From Salminus brasiliensis (taxonomy: Eukaryota; Chordata; Actinopteri; Characiformes; Bryconidae), in contig NC_132896.1 of assembly GCF_030463535.1 (NCBI RefSeq), forward strand, positions 30,407,023 through 30,471,022: a stretch of 64,000 nt of DNA, written 5' to 3'. How positions within the stretch are numbered: the first letter of the stretch is position 1; each line of letters begins with the position of its first letter. The translations under genes and the position numbers were made by a program. The notes under the pieces are model-generated. The model worked only from the letters and a program-made list of their open reading frames with translations, searched no databases and had not been told where the DNA came from. Below, in pieces: positions 49,246-60,434 of the stretch.

Positions 49246-51200
49246 TGTGAATGTACACTTTAAGGTATATTATATGTATATTCCAGGAGTTACAGCCAGG
49301 TCTGAGGTCTGACTAGGTCATCACACAAGGCTTCTGGGAATGAACAGCCGTTAGCATTTGATTGACTGGTTATAGGGGTCAATGTAATAGTACTTCAAAT
49401 GAAAATGTAGTGTGTCACTGAACATGAGTCCAGTTTTATAGCAGATGATTTGCTGTACTGTCGTTCATTATTTGTACTTTACTTTTTCCTACTTCCTCAT
49501 CACTGGAATCCCCTGAAGCACTAGTCACCTCCTGAGACATGGACTTTTGCTTGGTGTGCATTTTTAATGTCTCCTGTTTGGGATTAGTAGGACCTAACAA
49601 GTATAAAAATTAAACTTAGTCTTTGTTCAGGAAGTTGTTTTTGCAAAAAAAAAACAATGTCCTTATATGAGACCAAAGGGTCAAAGTTGAAAAAAAGTGA
49701 AGTATCATGGTGCAAAGAGGCAAAAATGTAATGTCCAGGGTACACAGGGTATCAAGTCATTAGGTAAACAATGTAATGGTTTCAAATAAAGGAAAAACAG
49801 TCTGTCTGAAATCGGGCAACTTTTACTATAATCAGTGCTGCTAACATAACTAATACTAATACATACAGAGCTCTTTATGTATGTGGGTCTTTCTAGAATT
49901 GTGGGTGTATTTTACGTATGGAAAGGTTAAACTCAGTCAACTCTGTTATAGTTACACTGTTAGACCCTTTAACGTACACTAAGCCGTATTACTCAGTAAC
50001 TACAGGGACTTCTGTACAAACAGGTGGGGCTTTTCCTTGGTAACAGAGGTTTGTCGTTGGCGGGCCATAGGCTTTTTAAGGGGTTGAACCATTTCAATCT
50101 TTATTAGAGTTGACATTGTCCACCATTTGTTGCCTTAACTCTTGACTCCACACAACTGGATTCCATCTAAAATCTGTATTTAATTTATTTTTAACACATT
50201 ATCATTTATTGTGATAGTACAGACCCTGCCTTGTGATGGAACAGAATGGCAGACTCAGAATATAGAGTCAGAGTTGGCTTTGCTGTGATCTGTGCGAGAA
50301 GTACTAGATCATGAAGTCCTAGGTTTCCCTTGAAAATAACATCTGACGTATGACTGTCTCTTATAAAAAAGTCATATTTTAGGACAATAGGTAAGGATGG
50401 ACTGGTATTTACAGAGTCCCTTGCTGCTTCTCTTCAGCAAATAAAATTGTGAGGTCAGAAATAAATAATACTACTAATATCTAAAATAATCTAATATAAA
50501 AGGCTTTTACAGTAAAACTATGCAAACTATGGGGGGTGACTCAGAATTAGTCTGGATCATTTAAGGCTGTTCCTTTGGGCCTAAATTATTTGACTTTGAT
50601 CTGAAATAATGCTTGGAAAAACCCTATTCTATGAAACCTCTATGAAGCTTAGTTTTATTGTCTTGTTATTGACCATAATGCAGAAATGACTATGCAAAGT
50701 ACGTCACATGGTTCAACTTAAGAGCCTGTGAAACTGATGTTAAATATGACAGTAATGTCGTTTTTAAACTAGGGGTTGGGGTAAGTACGGCAGGAGCAGT
50801 GGAAGACCAAAGGGGGGAAAGAGGCAAGGGTTTTTACAAGGCAGGCCAGTTTCCCTGGAAGCTCCAGGATTTGACCCAGATACTGAGTCAATTTCAGGTT
50901 GTTGTTGAGTGTTAGAACTGAGATGTAGATGTAGGTGTAGAATAGAAGTCTTCTAATCTGGACCTTGATCTGGACCCGGAACTGGATTCAAGTGGGTCTT
51001 TAAAGTCTGGGGTTCTCGTGCTTTGTTTGTAAGAGCCCTGAGACACATATGTTGGTGTACTATCATTATTCATACTGAGACCTAGTTGGATGTAGTTGTC
51101 ATTGTCTTTGAAATATAACAGATTTAGTTGGTTAACAGCTGAATGGTGAGCCTAGTGATAAAACAGGGTAACTACAGTGCAGCTCTAAGTTAGAGCTCTA
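49246..51200. other. Gene-free spacer with R5 repeat
   Basis: No conserved ORF. The dispersed repeat R5 (49545-49690) lies here. The rest is AT-rich and unassigned. Confidence 0.5.
49545..49690. repeat. Dispersed repeat R5 (first copy)
   Basis: TTTTGCTTGGTGTGCATTTT, GGGATTAGTAGGACCTAACA and ACAATGTCCTTATATGAGAC recur in the same order at 56392-56535. Nature unknown; there is no ORF. Confidence 0.7.
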
Positions 51201-51207
51201 AGTTAGA

Positions 51208-51251
51208 GCCTGATGGCTTGTATCAGCTGCATCTGATACAAGCCATCAGGC
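51208..51251. other. Perfect 19-bp inverted repeat with 6-base loop
   Basis: GCCTGATGGCTTGTATCAG at 51208-51226 is the exact reverse complement of 51233-51251, with loop CTGCAT. It is preceded by a tandem doublet of AGCTCTAAGTTAG. It could be a hairpin RNA, a mini palindromic insertion or chance debris of a transposon. No run of Ts or other terminator feature follows. Confidence 0.9.
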
Positions 51252-51875
51252 ACTCCCACCGCATAGCATGACCAGTCATACTGACACGCCACAAACTAAG
51301 TGTCCTCAGTGACTAATAGTGGAGGAGCTTCATTGGGTAAGTAACTCTGAGTTTCAGTCATTTCTCAGACGTGCTCCATGCTCAGAGTTGTAAGGCAGGT
51401 GTTTGATTGTATTCCACCAGGGGGAGTGAAAACCCAGCGAGAGAGGGCAATGGAGAAATGGAAAAGTCAGTGGAGCATGGATGTGGGTTCTTCGACTGAA
51501 TGCTTATTATTATCTGTAAAGCTACAACAGATCTCAATCTGTCCAGGTATGCAATGAAATTATTTGGAAGTTTTTTTTTTCTGGGTCGTTACAACTGATC
51601 ATTTATATCAAATGGTTTTATTGTATGTAGACAATTTGTCATAAAGAGCATCATGAGTAACATCTTAAAAAAAAAAGCTAGATTCATTCTTTAATCATGA
51701 GTCAGTGATTTGTTAAAAAGGTGCCATTTACAAGACCCCTTCCCACCTCCCACTATATAAGCTATGGATTCAAAAGGTGTGGGATGTTTACCAAATGGAG
51801 CAAATAATATATTCATTAAGTGATGGAGTCCAGTCACTGATTTATTAAAACAGCAATTCTATTTAAGTTTGTTTT

Positions 51876-51906
<31 letters not shown>

Positions 51907-51982
51907 TTTATAATATATCCTTAATTTATGTGGCTATTATGTCCTGTTGAGTGGATACTTTTACTATTTGTTATTTGGTAAT

Positions 51983-52000
51983 GGGGGGGGGGGGGGGGGG
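51983..52000 (+). repeat. Poly-G run of 18
   Basis: Eighteen consecutive G in AT-rich DNA. It could form a G-quadruplex and may be an assembly weak point. Confidence 0.9.
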
Positions 52001-52534
52001 TGGACAAAACACCTGAAGAATGTATTGATTACAAGCGGGGAAAACATAATTATGTGTTGAAATACTCTGTTTCGATTAATTTAAATGATTCAGTTCCCTC
52101 CAAAAAACAAAAAATTGGATGATTTTAAATGTACAGGAAAAAGTGGATTTATTTATGTATATTGATGTTCATATATTTTAGTCATTAAATATCTATGATA
52201 TTAACTGCCAGTAACTTACCATAGAAGCAACTGCTCCTAATTATGAATTTGAGTAATGCCGACTTACATAGCCTTCGCTTACTTTATTTAACCCCTTAAC
52301 CCCTTCAAAAGCCCATGGCCTATGTTAAGGGGCAAACGCATCAAGGTCTATTACACACTAAGGTGTATTACTCAGTCACCACCATGAGCCCAATTGTGAT
52401 GTCTAGACATCTGTGTCAGAACATCTCCAAAACATCAGGCAGGTCTTGTGGATTTTTTGTGTTCCAAGAAAAAACAATCAGTGAACCCCCTTCAGAGAGG
52501 GTCATGTGCACCTTAGGCACATTGATGCGATCCA

Positions 52535-52720
52535 TGTAGGCCCCTCTTCACAACGTACAGGACTTAAATGATCTGCTGCTAACGTCTTGGTGCCAGATAC
52601 TACAAGACACCTTCAGAGTTCTTGTGGAGTCCATGCCTCAAATGGTCAGATCTGTTGTCATGGCACAAGGGGGACATAATCAGTTTTAAGCAGGTGGTGC
52701 TAATGTTATGGTTCAAGCCT
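52535..52720 (-). mobile_element. Tc1-like element end (fragment)
   Basis: Antisense to the element end at 63780: GATCTGCTGCTAACGTCTTG, GTGGAGTCCATGCCTCAAA and AGGTGGTGCTAATGTTATGG. Only this terminal part is present. Confidence 0.65.
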
Positions 52721-54339
52721 ACTCAGTGCATGACTTTATTCAGTATGTATGAAAGTGTTCAGTGTTTGATCATTTTTGCCATTATTTAGGCTAGGATGAT
52801 TTAGCCAGTCCCTGTTTGAACCGAATTCTCAACCACACTGAAGTAAAATTTCTTCTCCTCACTCTTTCCCTCTACTGCTGTCAGAAATCAAAGAGTGGGA
52901 TTATGGGGAAGGTCATGGTTCGAATTCTGAAAAAGAGAGGAGATTACAATCTGTGTCTGTGTGTAGAAACAGCGGCGGCCCAGAAACCTGAGAACCAGGC
53001 CAATCAGGAAACCTAGCCATCACTCAAGAGGTCACAGGCTGATGACTGAAAGCCATTGTGCCTCTGATCTCACTGTAATTAAGACTTAGGAATTTGATTG
53101 GTGCAGCAACAAACTGCACAGCCTTATTAATCAAACTTTACTCGCTCAGTAAAGATACCTAGAATGGAAAACTGTATTTTCTATGGCATAATTAAAAAAA
53201 TGAGAGCTCAGTACATGGAAGTGACCGACTTTGAACCGTGAACACTGTTGTCTCCTCAATCAAAAGGAAATCCAGCTGAAACAAAACGGGCGAATTAAAA
53301 AAACCCAAAACTGTTACATAACGTGCATATCTTGACTTACTCTATGTACACCCCCAAAAATTGACATAAACCCTGCCCATTCAGGAAAGTGCCCTAGTCA
53401 AAGCAAGTCCTACTCCTTGTTGATACTCGAGAGCAGCTCATGACCTCCAGACTCTGCTGGTTATGGGAATATAGGTGGCTATGTGAACCAGGCCTCATGA
53501 CTGAGACTTTTCCTGTGTTAGACTAAAAGCTACAATAGTCTTTTACCATCTCTTCTCTCCATCACTGACTAACTCAACAACAAACTGCCTACCTCAGCTG
53601 AACCAAACTGGAGCTAAACACACATCAGAAGGGAAAGCACAGGCTTATTTATTTGTGGTAGGACTTAAGAAAGCTAAACCTGGATAAAAAAGTCTGGGCA
53701 AGGCTAAAAGCTAACCAGCTACAATCTTACAATGCTGTGTGCTAACAGCACATCACGCCAAGGGGACACATCGAGAGGATAGCAGCACTATCCAGGCCAC
53801 TATCCAGCATCCACTATCTTGGCCACTCTAAATAAGCTAAAAAAATATATGTATTTCTTTGAGTTTTTTGAGTTGTTAATATGTAATAAATTAATAATCT
53901 TAATAAATGTATCAAGTATTTGTGTTTTATTATGTTGTTTTATAAAGGCAGTAAACCACTCAAGACTGTTGGTCGCAGTAACTTTTATTCTACTTCTTAG
54001 CACAACTTCTAAAGACAATTTCTTCAATTTCTTGCAGTGAAATATATAAATATGATGGCGATTTATATATATAATATTAATATAATTAAGACTTCAGATA
54101 TATTGATGATTGTACCTTGATTATGATTAACAAATGATTATATAAGATGCTCTAGTTGCTCAGTTCTCCTCCATGTTATCGAAATGGTCGGGTGGAGTCA
54201 CGTGATTACACACGTGGCAGCATGTTTTTAAGTTGACAGTACCATGAACACACACAATAATTGATTAGTGGGTTTTGATTAATTTTCAATTAATTGATTG
54301 TTTGCATATACATTTCAGTACAAAGAAAGTTCAATACAG

Positions 54340-54485
54340 AAGTTTACTCTTCTCTGGCGTCACCCCGAGGACAATGGGGTCCTCTCCTGAGCCTCCTTAG
54401 GTCCTCCCACGAATCTTTCATTTACCATCTTGAGAGTTTTTCCTGGCTTCCATTGCCATTGTCTTGCTCTGGATGGGCATAAGGG
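54340..54485 (+). mobile_element. LINE/SINE 3'-end relic
   Basis: TTAGGTCCTCCCACGAATCT and GAGAGTTTTTCCTGGCTTCC are diverged forms of the retroposon tail block seen at 9480-9560. Short and heavily decayed. Confidence 0.4.
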
Positions 54486-54549
54486 CCCCAGAAATGTAGC
54501 CATTCTCTGGGTCTTCTCAATAGCCAAAATAAACCAGTCCGGCATGGCT

Positions 54550-56390
54550 GGATGTAAACAGGCTTAAATCCGAGTTGATGATGTTACCAGAGCGAAAGTG
54601 GTTTACAGCATGTTAATTAGATAATGTTGACGTAGTTTATTGATAGACAACATTAAATATTAGTATTAATTTTTGATAAGTTTTAATGACCAATCATAAG
54701 GCTAATAAAGTAACTGATTTTCATAATGCCTATTCAAGTGACGTATTTTCATTAAGGTTGATTTAAATGTCATTTGCATTAGAGTTTAACCTTTAATGCA
54801 CAGTCAGAGAATTTATTTTTGATATTGGATTTAACTTCAGACCATCAAAATAATTTTTTCTTGAATGTCTTTTCTTTAATTTTTCTCTTTTGTTGTTAAT
54901 CAAGGTGTGCCTGTGAAGCTGAACTGATTTCTCTCCGTAAATTCGAATTCTAAATCGGATAACCTGCTCCCTGTTTTTTTATTTTTTTATTTTTATTTTT
55001 TTTGTCATTTTGAGATTATTCATGCTGTGGTAGAAATGACCCAAGAATTAATATTGCTCACATTCAATTTTTTTTTTTAATTATTTAGCAAAAAACTAAA
55101 AGTGTCAGGTTCCCCCTCACTCTCCTCTGAGTCACTTTGACCAAAACAAAGTGAGCTATACAGCTCGCCGTAACGTACACGTCTGACCACTGTCTGGACA
55201 CCACTACAAGGCAGTCTCACAGTGCTCTTGAGAAGGGCAGGTAGATAGCTTTCATGAGATGTTTAATTCATCCAAACGAGACAGTTCACCTGTCAGGGTT
55301 GCCTGGGCCGCGATATAATCTCGCTGCCCTTAACCTGGCACAGGAAATAATCCCGTCAGTCACTTAATCCATTTTTACCACTGTTTTAAGGTACAATTCA
55401 ACACAGTTACTTAAATGACACAAACACACACACACACACATACACACAGAGTTTTGATTACATAATATCTCGCTGTCAGCTTTCTAGAAACTTCTTTTGG
55501 GTTCTATATAGAGGGCACAACAAACTGTAGCCAGAACTTTGTGGTTTGTGACTCCAATGTGGTGAAGATCATCAACCAATCACTGGCATCATCATCTTAA
55601 TCATCATTATCTAACCAGGTAATGAACGAAACCACCCAAGTCTAAGACCATCTATCCTTACCCACATTAACGTGCCCACATTAACATTAACTACTTCAAT
55701 CCCATCCCAGCTGAGTGCGCTGCGGACATTTACCCGCACGCACCATTCTCACTCAAATCATGAACACGATCAATTAACAATAGACCCTGTCTACATTACA
55801 AGCTCCAATTTCTGTCTATTAGCATTCATGCCTTTCCACCATCTCCTTTTTTTCCCAGCCTCCCTTTCTCTCATTACCTTCCTCTATCCCCCTGTCTCCT
55901 TCTCCTTTTCTCTCTCTCTCCTAATGTGCAGTAATTCAATAGCATTGTAAAGTGACCAACCTGTAGTTACACAGTTCTTCAGTCTTTAATGTTCTGTCAT
56001 CCACCAATGTTTTGACTGAACCTCCTGCAGGCCCAGTTTATTGAGGGGGGGTATGAGAGTCTACTGGGCAGTTTCCCCAGATGTGTATTCCTATTTTGTC
56101 CCGTAAAGCTGTGTCCTAACAGCAAGCTACGCCAAGGAGCATCGAGGACAGCATGAAAACACTCCCATGAAGACCCAGTTCTCCTTTGCTTTCTCAAGGC
56201 TGAAGAACTGGATCTTCTGATCTTGCCATGTGGAGCTTCTGAAGCGATTTCTGTAGGATGCATTGGTTTAAAGACAGACGGGTTGGGATCCTGGAGGTGG
56301 TTTTGAGTAAGAAACAGAGACAAGAGATCCCAGCCAGCGGAACGTGGGTTAGGTGGGTTTCAGGTGGGCTTAAACTCCTGAGACCTTAAC
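54550..56390. other. Gene-free spacer
   Basis: AT-rich, with a (CA)n run near 55420-55448. A minus-strand frame at 55997-56323 has no recognised relatives. Confidence 0.45.
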
Positions 56391-56391
56391 T

Positions 56392-56535
56392 TTTGCTTGG
56401 TGTGCCTTTTCATTTTCTCCTATATGGGATTAGTAGGACCTAACAAGTATAAAAACTGAACTTAGTCTTTGTATAGGAACCCATTTTTGCAAAAAACAAT
56501 GTCCTCATATGAGACCAAACTTTAAAAAAGGAAGT
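56392..56535. repeat. Dispersed repeat R5 (second copy)
   Basis: TTTTGCTTGGTGTGCCTTTT, GGGATTAGTAGGACCTAACA and ACAATGTCCTCATATGAGAC pair with 49545-49690. Confidence 0.7.
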
Positions 56536-56699
56536 ATATGAGGATGCAGGGTCTCAAGAGGTTAAATGGTTTGTACGTATTACTAGAACCCAGTTGGGCT
56601 CCCCAAATGGGCCCTATTTAGAATGAAATTAATGAATGGAAGAAGGTCCTGGAATATCCTGGGAGGTACTTAAAAAACAGAAACATTGAAGGTGGTAGG

Positions 56700-57240
56700 A
56701 ATGTTTAGATGTAGTTGGATGTGAGAAGCTGTAGAACATCATTAGGAGGATAAGGATGCTGCCTTATGGGAGGTGTGCAGTCAGGGAAAAGGATCAGAAG
56801 GGGAAGGGAAATAAGTGGTGGAAGAGGCAGAAGGTTTGGGAGATAAGACCTCCTAAACCTTGAAAAGTGCTGAAGAGCTTGCATGGTATCAGATTCCAGT
56901 GCTTCAAGTTTCTCCCTGTAGAAGGACGACTTTGCAGAAGTTACTTTCATGAGAACCTAGGAAGGAGAGGTTTAGGTCTGAATCTCCACTCATTGGAGAA
57001 AGTGAGAAAGATCCTGCTGGTCTTGAAGAGAGTTAACTGGAGAGGAAAGTGTTTGTAGCAGTTTCCAGAGGCAGAGAAGAGACTGAATCAAGGTGTGGAA
57101 GTGTGGCCTGTAGGATTGGTTGGAAGAACATGTGGAGAAGAGGAGTTCAGTCTGATCCAACGCTGAAACAGGTCTGGCCTAGTATGTTGATTGCCCTATG
57201 TGATGGAGGAAAGGCAGGCTGTTTTGACCTTTAGTTTCCA
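56700..57240 (-). mobile_element. LINE ORF2 fragment (region between endonuclease and RT)
   Basis: The minus strand reads AKSSFYREKLEALESDTMQA and then LQHFSRFRRSYLPNLLPLPP, close to the linker that precedes the RT domain in fish L2/CR1-type ORF2 proteins. It is interrupted soon after. No RT motif is present. Confidence 0.5.
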
Positions 57241-57309
57241 GTATTTTGGTCTCTCTCTTCACTTATAGAGATAGAAGCCTGGTCTTATATGACTAGAAAT
57301 AGCTGTCTG

Positions 57310-57560
57310 GCGGCGTTGCAGAGATGGCTGCTGAGTGAACAGACTTGCCAATAAGGACTCTGCAGGGTTACATAGCGCTACACAGTTCTCGTAAGCGTTT
57401 TACTGCCTGCTTCACCAAAGGTACACAGTGCAGTTAGCAGTGTGCCGAACCTGGAGTAGCAACGATAGAGACGTTATTCTCTCAATTACAAGTCAGTGGA
57501 GCATCACAATGACTTTAAAACAGTTATTTTAAGGTAAGAAATGCTACATGCTAATGTTGC
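57310..57560. repeat. Dispersed repeat R4 (second copy)
   Basis: GCAGGGTTACATAGCGCTAC, GATAGAGACGTTATTCTCTC and GTCAGTGGAGCATCACAATG match the order of 34800-34965. Confidence 0.55.
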
Positions 57561-58775
57561 TACATGCTAGTGTTGTTTTAATCTGTATATCCTACGCTGA
57601 AATGTATGTTATTAAGAGACAAGGAATTGAAATGTAGGCCCACATGCAGACCCCCACGTTATTTAAGCAGCTGAGAAAACAATAAAAAAATCATTTATGC
57701 TCTTTTTTTAATAAACAATAATGAATGGGTCACTAGCTTTTTTACTGATCACAATACAGTAAAGGTGGTAAAAAGGTTGCAGATGTAATGTGGGACTTCA
57801 GTGCTGACCCTGTTGGATCTACCATCTCAGCTCATCTCACTTTTTTGAATACCTCTTGAATATGCCTAAGCACTTAGGTCCTTCTGCTTTCTGTAGAGCT
57901 ATAAAATCAGATGGATGAAAGACCACACCTGCCGAATCCCCACAATCCCAATCCCCCGCAAACATAATTTCTCCACGAACAGAGAACTGTCCAACTACTG
58001 CTTTTTTAATACACAGTATCTCCTCATCTCAGACCAGCAAGCAATAAGAACCGGTAGCTTGACCAGTGGGGATAAATACAAGCACTACAGGCATAAAGAC
58101 AGAGAATAGGACCAGCAGAGTGACTGTGAGCTGCTCTTAATGAGGCACCCACATCAAGGTCAAAAGCAGCAATTAGTGATTAGTACTAATTAGTAATTAC
58201 TGTATTCCTAATCAAGGACAAATGCAATCATTTGTTCTTTATTGCATTTATTTATTTAAGCAATTTAAAACATGGAAAATTTAGTGGATTTAAATTAAAC
58301 GGACCTGAATTAATCTGCATGTTTATCATTAATAATTCGCTAATTGGTGTTTTATAGAAGGGGACAAATATTACATTAATTTCGAATATATAAAGTAAAA
58401 ACATTTTGTATTATGAAATTTGCGCAACTCAGGAGGCTGGCTGATATTAAGGACTAAGACTTACCAAGTAAAGGCACTGTATACGATTTTAATCCAAAGC
58501 ACTTTTAAAAAGGCTGGTGTTCGTACTCAGCCCTGCACTGTAACAAATTTCTGTAGTAAGTAGCACTACTGCTGTAAACAAATTCCTGCTGTAGAGCCTG
58601 CATACAGAAGTGAATTTCTACACTCTGTAGCCGCCTAACACATCTCGGCTAATACGCTGCATTTTTCTAATTCAATAAATTGGAATTTCTTTAGATGGAA
58701 ATATGTGATTTATAAAACTGGAAGCAGACTGAAATTCATCTTGGTAGGTGAGCAAGCAAGCCATTTAAGTCCAAG
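57561..58775. other. Gene-free spacer
   Basis: AT-rich. No repeat boundary, RNA gene or conserved frame was recognised. Confidence 0.5.
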
Positions 58776-58777
58776 GG

Positions 58778-59537
58778 CCCTATTTATTAGCGATATTAGC
58801 TTTAGGTGAGACGTCAACGACGCACCACGCAGCTTGATTTAGGGAATCAGTGTGTCTTTGCTATTGTGACAACGTGAAAAGCATGCCTTGTGCGGAGTGT
58901 TTTGGGTGTAACGTGCAATAAACCAATCAGCGTGTCGCTTGCCATTCCCTTTAAGAGCCAGGTGCGATCTGACTTGTGGATTGCTATTTCAGTGGTGCAT
59001 CGTGTACGGTCTGGGAAGGCTTGCTGAAGTGGTGGAGCGCCTCACCTCTAGAATTTACATTTACATTTACGTTTATGGCATTTAGCTGACGCTCTTATCC
59101 AGAGCGACTTACAAGGTTACTCGTATTACAGAGGCAGGTCAATGTAGTGTTAGGAGTCTTGCCCAAGGACTCTTATTGGTGTAGCGCAGCATAGTCACCC
59201 AGACCGGGAATCGAACCCCAGTCTCCAACATGGTGTGGTAGCTCAGTGGCAACTAGTGGCGTTATCTGTTGCGCCACACCAAAGCTATTTTATTTTTATT
59301 CTGTTTATTTGTTTATTGTTGATGTAAACATTTGCATAGCTGCAGTGGCGCACCTGTGTTTTCTATGGCCAAGACAGCAATATGCCAGAAATTTACCTGA
59401 ACACACCTGATTTTGAGACCACCATGCCCATCAGTGTTGCTGTTAAAACAACGCAGGTGGAAGGTGTGAAGATAGACTGTTGGCGGGGTGTAGGATAGCA
59501 ATGACGGCCCTTGAGCAAGGTGTAAGATAGGGCCCCA
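58778..59537. mobile_element. R3-family DNA element interrupted by a SINE
   Basis: Starts GGGCCCTATTTATTAGCGAT and ends AGATAGGGCCCC, giving short inverted termini (GGGCCCTAT). The interior shares CAGCTTGATTTAGGGAATCA, CAGTGTGTCTTTGCTATTGT, GAGCCAGGTGCGATCTGACT and GGATTGCTATTTCAGTGGTG with the copy at 30222. No transposase. Confidence 0.7.
59046..59290 (-). mobile_element. tRNA-derived SINE inserted in R3
   Basis: On the minus strand the head is TGGTGTGGCGCAACAGATAA with the B box GGTTCGATTCC (reverse complement at about 59208-59218). The tail has AAGTCGCTCTGGATAAGAGC and GTCAGCTAAATGCCATAAAC, then ATGTAA repeats. The tail block is the one shared by V-SINE-like fish elements. It is a different family from S1. 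Confidence 0.88.
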
Positions 59538-59539
59538 GT

Positions 59540-60434
59540 TGTGCTCTCTCAGGCTCTGGCTGCTGAAGTCAGGCAGCATTGTACCCTACACTACACTATG
59601 CAGTGCTATACACTCTTAAAGACTAAAGGTGCTACAAAAGCGAGAGTACCCTTATTATCAGGAGTTTATAATGTGCAGCATCTACATAAAAAAAATATAA
59701 AAATGATCCAGGTGCAGTGTGTGTGTGTACGTCACACTGTATTCCATTCACTGTTGCAGCAACTTCTCGTCTCACCTGGCCTGAAGGTCAACCGGAGTAC
59801 GTCAGACCACCACCTACATCTCAGAGACTACCCTTCATCCTTACAGGCTCGAGAGGAGAATGAAAGATAAGGAAAGTGAGAAGGAGGTATCTGATGGATA
59901 CCATGTCACCAGAGAGAAGTAAAGAGCTTTAGGAACAGACACCGTATCCTTCAGTCTCTCTGCCCCTCCACATAAAACACACTCCCACGGTGCCCTGCCC
60001 GGAGAGAAGGAGATGAGGTGAGGCCGAGAGAGGGGCTGAGGGGACCTGGAGGAAAGCGGAAAACGGACCATTATGAGGAACATCACTGCAGGGCTAGAAA
60101 CGGCAGAAATGACAAAGGAAGTATCAGAACATTAAATCTGATTGGTTTGATTTTTGAAAAAGGTCAGAGCTGCTAAAGAAGACCACCGCACATCTGTGAG
60201 GTTCTAGATATCATTCATCTTTTACAATTTTGAGCTCAAATTAGTGTAGGAGAGCAGATTGATGTAAAGGAAGAGAGCAGAAGCTTCAGTGTAGAAACTT
60301 TAGAGAGGAGCACAGAGGGAGGGGTAGGACAGGTGTTAGCTTTCAGGGAGAGAGAGAGATAGTTAGCGAGAGGGAGAGGGAGAGAGAGAGAGAGCGTATG
60401 AGAGGACGAGCGAGAGCGTCAGATAGTCGCCGGG
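59540..60434. other. Upstream region of the right-hand gene
   Basis: Holds a partial R2-like phrase (TACACTCTTAAAGACTAAAG, near 59608) and, at 60300-60420, a purine-rich GAGAGA tract just before the ATG, which probably lies in the promoter or 5' UTR. No TATA box was seen. Confidence 0.4.

Larger units (their letters stand above)
51260..54330. other. Gene-free spacer
   Basis: AT-rich. It holds ATTT repeats near 51876-51906, an 18-base G run at 51983-52000 and the Tc1 relic at 52535-52720. No coding sequence was recognised. Confidence 0.5.

Noticed and set aside
54294-54545. Frames on both strands near 54.4 kb
   Set aside because: The segment contains a degraded retroposon tail block; neither frame resembles a protein.
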